Assembly: GCF_002443255.2 (NCBI RefSeq)
Contig: NW_019211456.1
Span: 19,267,557 to 19,331,556 of the forward strand
Source of the DNA: Varroa destructor
Taxonomy: Eukaryota > Arthropoda > Arachnida > Mesostigmata > Varroidae
Reading direction: 5' to 3'
DNA length: 64,000 nucleotides
Shown here: positions 1 to 20,133 of the stretch, in pieces
How the letters are laid out: each line of letters begins with the position of its first letter
Position numbering within the stretch: position 1 is the first letter of the stretch
Position numbers and translations under genes: made by a program
The notes under the pieces: generated by a model
The model's input: the letters and a program-made list of their open reading frames with translations, nothing else
What the model was told of the DNA's origin: nothing
Databases searched by the model: none

Positions 1-271
1 AAAACAGCCCATCCTTGATGTTGTCTTCAAGTCGGTGGTCATCTCGAGTGAAGGCGAAATAGATTAAAAAAACAATGAACCCTACAAGTAAAGAAATTGT
101 ATGTGGCCTGTAGAAAGAAGTCAAGCACACGTCGTCAACTTGACGTTCGTTAATCTCATCAAAAGCATTGAGACGCTGCTGCCTTCGGCATCGGGGCCCA
201 CATTGAACTGAGTCCGCACTCGGCGAATGGCTCGACTCCATTGGGGAGGCCGCCATATTGACGCCGCTCAT
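1..271 (-). CDS. PTDSS1: Phosphatidylserine synthase (PTDSS1-type), N-terminal part, cut by window edge
   Basis: This is the start of a base-exchange phosphatidylserine synthase, an ER membrane enzyme that swaps the head group of phosphatidylcholine or phosphatidylethanolamine for serine. Reading the minus strand from the ATG at 271 gives 90 uninterrupted codons up to base 1. A TAG in the same frame at 310-308 makes this the first available Met. Family hallmarks seen are [10 protein letters not shown] (residues 53-62), a first membrane segment at about 57-74, YFAFTRDD (71-78) and EDNI (82-85). These match PTDSS1 better than PTDSS2, which lacks the TRDD and EDNI block. The N-terminal 35 residues are Ser/Arg/Gln-rich and not conserved. 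The rest of the gene lies left of the window. It points away from the NATD1-like gene, with nearly 7 kb between them. Recognition of the family is firm; the choice of symbol rests on this short segment. Confidence 0.87.
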   Translation of the reverse strand, partial: MSGVNMAASPMESSHSPSADSVQCGPRCRRQQRLNAFDEINERQVDDVCLTSFYRPHTISLLVGFIVFLIYFAFTRDDHRLEDNIKDGLF

Positions 272-3013
272 CTTGGCGCTGGAAGGCGGTTGAACGCAAG
301 GCGTGAACTACAAAACGTTAGTAGCCGGTGATGAAGCTGAAAGTCAACAATGAGACAAAAAGCGAATGCAGAACAAGGTCAATTATTTACAAATAAAACA
401 CACCGATAAAATATGCGTGAGACACAATGAACAGGTACAGAAATTACAAGGTGCACAGTTCGCAGCGTTTTCACTAGCAAAGAAATCTTTAATTTTCAAG
501 CATTTTTTGGATGGTCGTTTGGTCGATTTTATTCGATCGAACAAATTATTTGTCTAGCACATACGCTATAAAACCTGTAGATTCGGAAAATCCAAAAGAA
601 ATGAATCGAAGCGTTACTTCTACTCGATCCAAAAAACAGCACTACGTAGTTTGTTACGGCGGCGTAAGTTTTCTAAGTCGGATGGTTACAAAAATGGCTG
701 CCGAATAATTAGATCAAAATGTAATTACCTCTTGAGATTTATCTTTGCTAATAAGTTAAGAAGAGAATGGAGCATTTCTAGTATCGACAACGATTTGGTA
801 AATAAAGATACCGCAATAAGAAAATAGCGAATAACTTTCTTTAATCACACAAGTTGCGTTAGTATTCATGTCTCATTAGTGGATCTCGAAGCTACTATCC
901 CCTGGCTACTTTCAGCCAAAGGTATGACCGTTAATGCGAGTAAAAAAATGCTCAGTAATTTACGCGTTTTGAACAAAAACTACCTGAAAAAGCTTTGCTG
1001 TGCTTCTTTTGTTGGCCATTAGACAAAGTTATTTTTTTGGTTACCAATAAACCAATGTGATATATGTTATTCAAGTCGACACCTACCCAAGTACGGTAAG
1101 CGAATTTGCACCGTTCGGCACAGAATGGCAGATTTATCGATTGACCCCATTTAGCAATTAAGTTTTGCATTTGAACTCGGCTTAGTAACGGTATATAGCT
1201 TTCGATCAGTGCAACATTGGGCTGGGAACACCAACAGCAGCTCCCACCGGTCGTAGAACAGTCCACTTTTAGTTGCAGCTGTAACAAACAAATTCGATGC
1301 TGCCGAATGACGCGCCCCCGCGTAAGCAGAGGGCAGTTTCCAAGCAAACGGTTTCACCAGTGTCCACTCAGACCACAAGAGGTCACTCTGACCACGATTC
1401 ATTGCAACGGATACAGCAATACCTATAGTAACCCATGTATGCTTCTTAATCGGGTTGCATAACATTGTCAACACAAACCGCGTTACTAAGAGAGCTGCGC
1501 TAACTTAAAGCTAGCTAGAGTTAAAGACAAGTATAATCATTCAGCCACTTAAAGGATAATACCTCTCTCAGTACAAGGACTAAAATTACACGTAACGTTG
1601 CCAGATTAATTACCTGATGGGAGATGTCGCTTAAGACACCAAACCTATCAGCTTTGCTCCTATATATTTATGCTAAAGATTTCTGCTTTTCAGAGTCTAC
1701 ACGCGTATCTTTGTTATCTCATGTGCCACTTGACTTTACCAAACGCGAAGCTTTGGCATAGGGTGGCCCCAACTAGACTTAATATGTTTTTCCGTTTAGC
1801 TTTAGAACTTGTGAATAGATTCACGAGCTAAGCTAGGAGCAAAGCAAACTGATGATTTTTTTAGATATCTTATTTTGATGGATACTCTTTCTGGCTTTAT
1901 TCAGCTATGCCAGCTTACCTGCCTACAAATATGCACAAATTTTGTAAAAATGAATGTAGGTATGTATGTAAATGCGGAGAGCTGAAAATCTTAATCGTAC
2001 CTGGCTATGGTATTTTTAATAAATGAACGCTCGAAGACTTGAGCGACATATGGTAATGTGCTGCCACCGTTACTCAAACAAGAACAAAAATATGTATAGG
2101 TGTCAACTTGCGGTTAATGAAAAACCGTAATAATATTATTTTCTAAAGATCTTCATAAACAACGACTAATTTAAACGTTCTGTATTGTTAAGATACATTC
2201 ACAATCGCGCAGAATATCACAATCTCATGCTAAAGCTAATTCAAACGAGTCAGCTTAAAGCAAATAAATTGTAAACACTACCAGACTCGGATAATGGATG
2301 GCAAACGCACAAAGCGATTGCTACGAGCACAAATAAATTTAATATGGACATTATATACGCAATTAATGATTTAAGTTACACTTAATATGTCACTTTCAAT
2401 TAATAAGGCTGATCGTTTCATTCGGATCGATACATATACGCGAGCTATAGAAACCATTTGATAGTTTTGTACGACTCTACATGTCGTAATGTTAAATTAA
2501 TTCATAAAATAAAGACGGAAATGCATAATAGATGGTTTTGTTACTACAGAATGCCAGTCAAATAGATTTAAAATAATGCTAATCAAAATGGCGCATCTTA
2601 GAATAACATTGATACACGACATTCACAGTGTCCATATATAAGTGATATATACCGTCATTGAACCATCAAACTAGCTAATCAAAACTTTCAAAATATACAA
2701 TATAGAGACTAACGGCAAGGAATATGCACTTTAATAGCGCACCTTTTTGAATCTGCTTTTAAGCGTAACTGGTCTTTACAGTGCACCTGAAATTGTCTTT
2801 GGTGGCATTGTAGCATTGTAGGAATCTAGAAAATCGCCATTACCAATTATTTTTTAGCTGGAATCTTCGTCGTTTTGGCTCTTGCAGCCGAATAGAGCCC
2901 TGTATAGGTTATACGAATACAACTTTGTCCCTAGGTCTAAAGGTAGTGTCAAAACCAAGGATCTCGTTAAGATTTATACTGTTTGAGCCATGCATGTTAC
3001 GTTTTATAACGCC

Positions 3014-3051
3014 TACCGTTACATTGAAATAAACATTTGAATGTAACGGTA
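3014..3051. repeat. Inverted repeat, 12-bp perfect arms
   Basis: The arms TACCGTTACATT (3014-3025) and AATGTAACGGTA (3040-3051) are perfect reverse complements separated by 14 bases. No coding region is near. It could be the remnant of a small inverted-repeat element or chance. Confidence 0.7.
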
Positions 3052-6000
3052 TGCCTTATTTTCTGCTGTCATTAGACAAAGCAAATATAACATGAATCGA
3101 TATCTTGTGTAACTGCTTCGTTGATCAGACAAATTATTCTCAGAAATTTTATACAGCTATAGATTTTCAATTGAGGATAAATCAGGCAATTTTGAACTGG
3201 ATGGTATTGAAACTACGCAGCAGGAATATTTTTGTCAAGTCATAAATCAGTTAATCGCTAGTTCTTCTTCATTTGACTCATATAAAGCCATAAAATTAGT
3301 CGTTTAGTCATTGCATAAACGAATGCCAGCGTCATAACGCGTACTGCTAGAACTTTCGGCTCACAAATTTGTTCGGTGCGTTTTTAGCTGATACAGTACA
3401 ACTGTGATTTCATAAACGTTCGCCGTCTCACTATTTTCCTTGAACAGCTTCTGTTAGCTACAAAATAATTAAACACGCGCAGGCATTTGTCCTTCTAGCA
3501 GGCGAGCGCACCACTGCGCACATTAAAGGCTCTCGTTAGGCGAGCAATTGTTTCCTGTGATAGTGACGCACTCCTTCTGGGGCTTAGGGCCTATTCGTTT
3601 TTTTTACCTAACGACGAGCAAGTGAGTATAGAAGCTTTTTCATTGCTGCCCGCGTGTGAACATGTCCTTACCATACCAATTTTGAGTGACTCATAAAGCA
3701 TTGAGATAATTTCAACACTACGGTGAGCTACAAAGGCGCTCACACGCCTATATACGGCAACTTCGCGCAGTGTTCAAGATTTGGAAACGACTTGAGGTTC
3801 GAGTGGCGCGGACAATTGCCTCGTTTAGTGTGAGATCTTTTACACGCAGACGCGCTACTGCCTATGTAGGCATATTTAGCCTTAAAAGGATCTTACTTCT
3901 TAAATCTTCCTTTAGATGTTACTGAGAGCGTGTGTACTCATCAATGTTCATTTCCTATTCATGATCCACACATAGTCGCTGTGTATCTATGAAGATAAAA
4001 TCCTACCGATCATGACTTGACAGATTAATCACGAATAGATTGAGCAACACCACACGGACGGAACTTACTAATGAAAAACGATGGTGGTTGAAACAAATTG
4101 TAGCATCATCTTCTACTAGTACATTTGTTTGTGTCTCCTGCTTAGCATCCATTGACGGCTATGAAAAACCAAATCGTTTACTTTTGCATCGACGGCGTAC
4201 CGACTCGGTATATGATCTGGCACGTCGCTTTGGGTGCTTCATTTGATAATGCAATATTCCTCGTGTTCGATTTCTGCTCCTGGATATCTGCTGTTGGATA
4301 AACGGCCTCTTTCAAAATCTCATTAGCTGCCAAAACGATCAGACACTTCACTACCGAGTTGACCTGCAGGCCGACAGCTGTACAGCATCTCTGTTGTTTC
4401 GACTAATAATATTATAGCGCAAGGCCGAAATGTGCGGACGATGCTCAAATAACCCGCGTTAACCAAAAGGACGCAAACAATGTGACTTTGTTTATTCATT
4501 TACTTTTTCTCACTAGCACTGTGCGAGGGCGCACTGATGTACTGACACCGGTTCGGGTCGGTAGTCGTACGAGTACCAAACACTATGCGCTTGGGCCAGT
4601 ATCTTACGCGTCGAACAATACGACTTTGTTGTTCCAGACGTAAAGAAATAGGAGCTTTTAGTTGAACTATGTTATCAATAAATAAACAGCTACACCAACG
4701 CCAGTAGCGGGACCAGAGATGAAAGTCGTCAAAATAGCCTCCTTTTGTCTGATAGCAGCCGCAATATCGGGAGCCTTACTAGCAGCATCTCGTTGAGATC
4801 TTCCTGTCAACATCTACTCACTTTCGTTTTGAATTTCCCTGTTTTTCGGCAGCCGAAAGCTGTTTTTGAGCTGGAGCAATTATGACAACAACAAACGGAA
4901 CAAACGTAACGCGCAGTGAGGAGAGAATAACAACAGCAGCGGTTATAATAACAGCAAATTCATACAACGAACTCTCTGAACGAAGCCGACACTACACTGA
5001 CTACGGCTAGGTTGCTTACTACTGACTCAGCATTGGGCTCGGTGCATTTGGTTGGTTCCTTTCGGGAGGACGCGGGGAAGGGGCGCATACAGCCGACAAT
5101 AGGACACAGACCGACAGATGACACACAAATCTTCTCTAATCACCCATTGAGCCTATGCTGTTAGGGTAAACAGCGGCAGTCGAGAGAGAACCAGACATGG
5201 CCATCACAGCAGCGCTCGCTCATTGACGTGGAATTACTCCACAGCATCCTGCTGTAGTAAGGAAACCACTTTTGGACGGATAGTTATAAACAGACTTCAT
5301 CTGGAAATAGCAGCAGATAGCGGAAGGATTAATCGCTTCCATATAGAGTATGGCTTGATGAAAAGCTCATAATCGTTTGATAGGGAGAAAGAAAAAACGA
5401 AATCGAAACCATTTGAATCAGACGGAAATGCATGTTTATATCAGAGCAGACAACAGCAACAAGAGGATAACCCTGCAAGTAAACGAAGACAGGTGGAACC
5501 TTTATAAAAGTAAGTGGCCGAACGTCACCGTTATACTCAGACGCCGGTAATAGATTGTTTTATGCCTATTCATTGCCTTCGACATTACTGCTTAGCTTTG
5601 CTCTTCGGCAAATGCAGCTGAACCATAGATTGGGTTGCGATCTGGTTACAAAAAGTGTCATAGTTAACCAGTTCCATCACTTCTTTTTTATTGCGCGGAA
5701 GTAAACCTTATTAAATAGATAGGCATTTGAATCGAGCCGAAAATGGATTATGGTGTGTGAAAAAAGAAACACTTCGACCCACAGAAATTTAGAAGCCAAA
5801 CGCAAATTTGTTATAGATTATCCATTGGCTTGATGTAAAATGTATAAACGGCAGAGATATGTAACTTTAATTGATGAAGCAATCGATTAGCTAAATTGTG
5901 TACGCGTAAGCTATTCAAATCGATCATTACGAATTCGCGCGTCTGCCAGAGTCAGGAGGAAGCCTTATTATGGTAGAGACGGGCGGTGAGTGTTGATCTG

Positions 6001-6524
6001 TATAAGGATCAAGACTGGGATGGAAGTTGCTGGAATCGCTTTGGTATTATTAGGGAGTCTCTATGTACACTGCTGGAGTAAAGCAGAATGCTCGTGACGC
6101 GATATCTTCGAAATGCGCCAGTTCGCCTAGCTCGGTGTTATACGAAACTGACACCCCCTCCCCATTTCAATAGCAGTACCGACTCCTACATTCCTCGGAA
6201 ACTTCAATAGTTGCGTCGCCATAGCCGAGAAAAATTCACAGTTGCCTGGTCGCTAACAGGTGCACCATATTAGACTCATTGATCAGCAGGTAGAGATTGG
6301 TTAAATAAGAAATGCTAACTTGATAGGCTGTCTTTAGCGAGCTACTTAATATCGCAGAACTGGTAAAGAAAGGCGTAAATTCAAAACTAGCGAGCGTTAA
6401 AAAATAATTTAAAAAAAGTGACTACAGTAAATCGTGTGGTTGGTATCACTAGATATCATGCAGGGACGTAAAGCTCTAGCGTTTCTGTGACCAGTCACGT
6501 AGAACGTCTACTTCTATTTAATCG

Positions 6525-6570
6525 AAATCGTTTAGCTTTAGCTTATTAATAAGTTAAAGCTAAACGATTT
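6525..6570. repeat. 46-bp near-perfect palindrome
   Basis: The left arm 6525-6544 and right arm 6551-6570 pair over 20 bases with one mismatch around a self-complementary ATTAAT centre, so almost the whole 46 bases is a palindrome. It abuts a roughly 75-base block made almost only of A and T. It could be the core of a small inverted-repeat transposon or a cruciform-forming site. No protein is encoded. Confidence 0.85.
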
Positions 6571-6645
6571 ATTCTTATATATATTATTTATATTATATAT
6601 TATTATTTTTATATTAATAAATATATATTATATATTAAATAACTA
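6571..6645. repeat. A/T-only low-complexity block
   Basis: A run of TATTATAT-like sequence with almost no G or C directly follows the palindrome at 6525-6570. It is simple sequence with no coding potential. Confidence 0.8.
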
Positions 6646-7136
6646 AGCTACGCTGCTACGGATATTCAGAGTTCGAATTATCATTCAATGCGCAGAGAAA
6701 CGAAGTTGGAACGCTTCCATTTGTGGAACCCATTGTCTCTTGCTGCGATAAGTACTGCGAGAAGTGTTACCAGTGAAAAGACTCAACGTTATATAACTCT
6801 GTGATTCTGCGTCCGCTCAATACCAGTGCTTGTATTGCAATACGTTTCGCTATCTTTAATATAAAAAATGTGTAATGATTCTCATTACCTATTTGCTTCG
6901 TACAAGATAGTGATGTTTTTTACATACGAAGGTAGAAAGTTATCATCATGCTTTGATTAGCGCCGCTTATTTATGATACCCCATTGATGAAAAGTAAGAG
7001 TATACTTCTGTTTGTATGTTAGTCGATGTTTAAGCGAACGTTTTGTTTCCTTACTTCGTTTTAGTGCAATCTAAAGCTTTTTTTTATCTGACCGGTCTAT
7101 TCAATTTTTCAGGTTCCAGGCGCAAAGGGAAAGGTG

Positions 7137-7647
7137 ATGTCAAGACTGATTTGTAAGCTATTGTCCACTCGTGTGACAACCCGCTCAATGTCGTCGCAAG
7201 TGCAGGCCCTAGAGGTCACACATGACAAATCCAAAAGAGAGTTTTATGTGAAAATAGGTAGGTTTTCATTCAGTTTTAATTAGATAATGAGGCTAAAAGC
7301 AACACTTTATAATATCGATTTGTGAATTAAGCATTTGGATCAGTCATTAAGTAATAATGTAGTATTAAGAGTAGTCTTCGTATGCACTGTATATACCTAG
7401 GACACTTTTCATTACAGGTAATGACAGGGCTTTTCTGCAGTACGACAAAGTTTCACAGGACGTACTAGATCTAAAGCATACTGAAGTACCCGACGCATTT
7501 CGAGGCAAAGGCGTAGCTGGTTTGCTTGCTCGCGAAGCGTTCGACTTCGTAGTAAAGAGTAACTTGAAAACGAAAGTTACATGCCCATATTTGCGCAGAT
7601 TTCAGAAAAAGAACGCCGAAAAATACTCATCTTATGTAATAAAATAG
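7137..7647 (+). CDS. NATD1: NATD1-like GNAT-fold N-acetyltransferase domain protein
   Basis: Two coding exons, 7137-7257 and 7418-7647, join across a GT-AG intron of 160 bases (donor GTAGGT, acceptor TTACAG, phase 1) to give 116 aa. The protein is a one-domain member of the small GNAT-related family of NATD1 (GTLF3B). After a basic leader comes ALEVTHDKSKREFYVKIGNDRAFLQYD (about 24-50), then DLKHTEVPDAFRGKGVAGLL (58-77), with the acetyl-CoA loop R/G-x-G-x-A seen as RGKGVA at 69-74, then TCPYLRRF (95-102). The length matches the family (about 110 aa). The first 20 residues are rich in Arg, Ser and Thr with no acidic residue, which could be a mitochondrial presequence; this is inference. An acceptor at 7111-7112 suggests an upstream non-coding exon. 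The substrate of this family is not established. Confidence 0.85.
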
Positions 7648-8069
7648 TATTGCACCTTATTGCCAGCAACGGGACTATGCATGTTTCTCCTATATCTAGT
7701 ATATATATATATATATAATGAATCAAACAGATAGCGGATCCTCTACGCTAAATATAACGTAGCCCTAAACTTTAGAATTTCAACTTGGCAAATGGCTGAG
7801 TCGTGCTGACAATTCTGGACGAACGAAATGCAGCTCATCTTACATATTATACCTAACAATTCTATTTCTAGTACATAAAAAATGCTATTTATAGGCATGT
7901 GAGCCAGTACACAATGGTGCATAACAGGTATTTCAAACAATAGTGTGACTATTCAGTAGCTTTCGTCGAGCACATAGAGATTTGTTGTATTGGCAATGCC
8001 GTGTACAGATAGCAAACGTGAGAACTGAGGTAAGGGCTATAGGAAACTTTTGAATGGTCGAGAAAGCAT
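7648..8069. other. Spacer between NATD1-like gene and mariner copy
   Basis: This should hold the 3' UTR of the NATD1-like gene. An AATAAA-like string overlaps the end of its coding region at 7639-7644. An (AT) dinucleotide repeat sits at about 7700-7717. Nothing else is recognised. Confidence 0.45.
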
Positions 8070-9293
8070 CCAGGGTGTTTTTTGAAGTAACATGTTTAAC
8101 GAAAGGCAGGTCACGTTAAGTGTCATTTAAATGCTAACATTTGGCACTGCTGTTCATTTTACTACTACTATTCGAATCTGAAAATGACTTAAATCGTCAC
8201 ACAGAGCAAATTTTTTACTGTTGTTTTATTACGAGAAGAGCACATATACTACGCAGGCCCAGACATACATTTGTACCGTACATAGTCAAGATGCGTTATT
8301 TCCCAAAAATGGATTTATCGTCTTTGCGCTGTAATTTTAATGTAAAGGATATTCCTCGTAGTGGCCGATCAATTACGAAAAATGTTGATGAAACTATTGA
8401 TCTCGCCAAGGAGCTAAATATCCTCTACTAACTGGTTTCACACCATCTGGGGAAAAATGGTTACAAAAAGAACCTCGGACATTTGGGTGCCACACGAATT
8501 GACGCAAAAAGATTAACTTATTTTTACCCTATCTGCGAGACTCAAAGAAACGCAACACGATCGAGCTGTTTCTGAAGTGATTGATCACGGGTGATAAGAA
8601 GTAAATCACATAAACAAAAAAACTGCAAAAAAGACCGTGAACAGAAATATAGAGAGAAGTAGCAAAGCATGCACTTAGCCAACGAAGATTATGCTATGCG
8701 TTTGATGAGATTAGAAAAAGAATCCTAATCGTGCCTTAAGAGTTTTTGTCCACTGGCAAACGATTAATTCGGACATCTTCTGTAAACAATTAATACCAAC
8801 ACAACAACTAAAACAAATCAATCAGAACTTGTCTACAGAAGGGGCGTCACCTTCCAACATATTAATGCCAGGCCGCATGTTCAGCTGCCGAAAATGAAAA
8901 AAGATTTTAATGAATCCGATTATAGCCCGGCTATTGCATTATTATGCAGCATCCGCCATATGGCTAGACGATTGCATTATAATGCAATCTATTATCTGTT
9001 TCGGTCCCTGGAGACTTTTCTTGGTAGTGTTAATTTAGATGCAAGAAAAAAATGCAAACATCACCTGTGACAGTTTTTCGGCCAGAAACTATAGAAATTC
9101 TACAGTGAAGAAATTGTACAAAAATTGCAGAACGTGATTGTTGAAAGTAGTGCATATTTAGCAATATTTTTTTTTAAATGTACAACATATTTCTTTCAAT
9201 TTTACCGTCAATATTTACCTATAACACACTTCGATGAAGTAAATCTTTACAATAAATATTTTATCATATTTTATTACAAAAGACAGGATGTTT
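8070..9293 (+). mobile_element. Degenerate mariner-family (Tc1/mariner) DNA transposon
   Basis: The span of about 1.2 kb equals the usual length of a complete mariner, and almost the whole transposase can be followed across it, so this is a full-length but dead copy. The ends are approximate. A weak inverted match (CATCCAGGGTGTTTT near 8069 against the reverse complement of the region around 9283-9293) may mark the terminal repeats, but I could not fix target-site TA duplications. The copy lies between the 3' ends of the NATD1-like gene and SMC5. Confidence 0.8.
8171..9170 (+). pseudogene. Mariner transposase pseudogene
   Basis: Pieces of a mariner transposase occur in the right order but in shifting frames. 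They are FNVKDIPRSGRSITKNVDE (about 8336-8395), the helix-turn-helix stretch LAKELNILY then LVSHHLGKNGYKK, DIWVPHELTQK (about 8477-8510), ITGD (8584-8595, first catalytic Asp kept), KIMLCV (about 8685-8702), TINSDIFCKQL (about 8763-8795), FQHINARPH (about 8852-8878, where the second catalytic Asp of the usual DNARPH block is Ile), and the C-terminal LFRSLETFLGSVNLD to VIVESSAYLA (about 8997-9165). WVPHELTQK and the spacing fit the mauritiana/cecropia side of the family. Stops at 8602, 8703, 8706 and 8712 each sit where the family has Trp. At least three frameshifts and a small tandem duplication near 8918-8994 are present. It cannot make an active enzyme. Confidence 0.88.
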
Positions 9294-9800
9294 CTTTCTG
9301 TTTATATCTTACATGAATATGTCGAACACTGATTTACTGAAAACAAAAACCTAGTAATAACATGCCATCAATTATAATTGGACATGCAAAATCGAATATC
9401 TGGTAAGCCCAGACGGTGTAAAGTATGGTGGGGGGGGGGGGGGGTACATGTTACTAGCAGCACGATTCATTACTTGAATGACAGATATAGGTACAAACAT
9501 ATTTATATGTAGATATCATTACAAATATTCCTGCGATATCTTTGCAGGTTTTAACCGTCGTCTACCTCTTGTCGATGAAAAAATAATCTATAACTTTGAT
9601 CAAATTAGCTAGCTCAGTAAATTACTTATACAGGAACAGTGTTTTCCGTATCGCGCGCAACAGAAAAGTTGTAAACAAGGCTGTCATTAATTTACAGTAT
9701 AGCCCCTTACTCACCGCCAGTTACACTATTGAAGGAAAATGATTTACAACAGTAGTATTTACAGGAGCGTTGACCACAACGTTTAGTGAAGCCACTTTGG
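9294..9800. other. Spacer holding SMC5 3' end; contains a run of 15 G
   Basis: No gene is seen. The minus strand just left of 9801 should be the 3' UTR of SMC5. A run of 15 G lies at 9430-9444. A GTGAGT string on the minus strand near 9716 could be a splice donor in the 3' UTR but has no partner that I can support. Confidence 0.45.
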
Positions 9801-19365
<9,565 letters not shown>

Positions 19366-20133
19366 ATGAGTAAGGCGCATCCTCCCGAACTGAAAAAGTA
19401 TATGGACAAGACTTTGTCCCTTCGACTTAACGGGTCGCGCGTCGTTAGCGGCGTGTTACGAGGGTTTGATCCTTTCATGAACATCGTCCTTGGTAAGCTG
19501 CCGTGAGTTATTAATTGAAGTTTAGCTTGTAGCTGAAATGTCTTTCTCATCGCTTGTTGTCTCCTTTTAGAAGTTCAATATATTGTCTATGTGGTTGGTT
19601 TTGAAATTAATCTACGGCATAGTCCTAAACGTTTTGACCGCCGCCTTATTTTTTGACTGCTAATTTTTTTAAAATGTGCAGATGCGTAGTAGTTGAACAT
19701 GTGAGGGCTTGCATAGGACGTGCATTATTTTTTGTCTATTTTCACTATACTGTCTTAGGTATTTACTGGTGTACCTTGTACAGAACATAGCGGTAAAAGT
19801 CTGGCAGCCGAACGCAGATGTTTTATATGTGTGAGGTCTTACGTTGTACGCAAGAAAAAATATGATGTCGTTTGCTTTCAAACATATACAGAAGCGTTTG
19901 TTGAATCACTGTTACCATTTGTATTGACGTAACATGTGTGTTCTATATTAATGATTTTGAGGTAAGCTCATGAAAGAACAAATTTTTAACTTCTTATTTA
20001 ATTTTATTTATCTGTATTTGTATCTGTTCCAGATGAGGCCGAGGAACTTAAGAATGGACAGAAAATTCCCATCGGAATGGTCGTCGTACGTGGAAACTCT
20101 ATTGTACTGCTGGAAACTAAAGAGCGGATATGA
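19366..20133 (+). CDS. SNRPG: Small nuclear ribonucleoprotein G (SmG)
   Basis: SmG is one of the seven Sm proteins that form the ring on U1, U2, U4 and U5 snRNAs for splicing. Exons 19366-19492 and 20033-20133 join across a 540-base GT-AG intron (donor GTAAGC, acceptor TTCCAG, phase 1) and give 75 aa, against 76 in human. The start [23 protein letters not shown] is the family N-terminus. The Sm1 motif runs LRLNG to [15 protein letters not shown] (19-45), and the Sm2 motif is [15 protein letters not shown] (56-70), including the RGN RNA-contact tripeptide at 62-64. The linker between the motifs (EELKNGQK) is normal in length. An AATAAA lies at 20425-20430. It diverges from SMC5 and converges on the TMEM126-like gene. 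Confidence 0.95.

Larger units (their letters stand above)
272..7112. other. AT-rich gene-free stretch between divergent PTDSS1-type and NATD1-like genes
   Basis: No coding region that I recognise is present. The first few hundred bases should hold the promoter and 5' UTR of the PTDSS1-type gene. Open frames here (for example 951-1474 and 4040-4246) are short, overlap on opposite strands and show no family motif. Two inverted repeats (3014-3051 and 6525-6570) and an almost pure A/T block (about 6571-6645) are listed separately. A good splice donor (GTGAGT at 5986) lies upstream of the acceptor at 7112, so part of this stretch could be a 5' UTR exon and intron of the NATD1-like gene. Confidence 0.5.

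Noticed and set aside
3785..3810. tRNA B-box-like GGTTCGAGT
   Set aside because: The B-box end does not fit, and no A box or acceptor stem could be paired with it.
5945..7136. Coding first exon of the NATD1-like gene starting near 5971
   Set aside because: The donor at 5986 is good, but joining it to the acceptor at 7112 gives a frame that hits a stop before the conserved domain. At most it is a non-coding exon.
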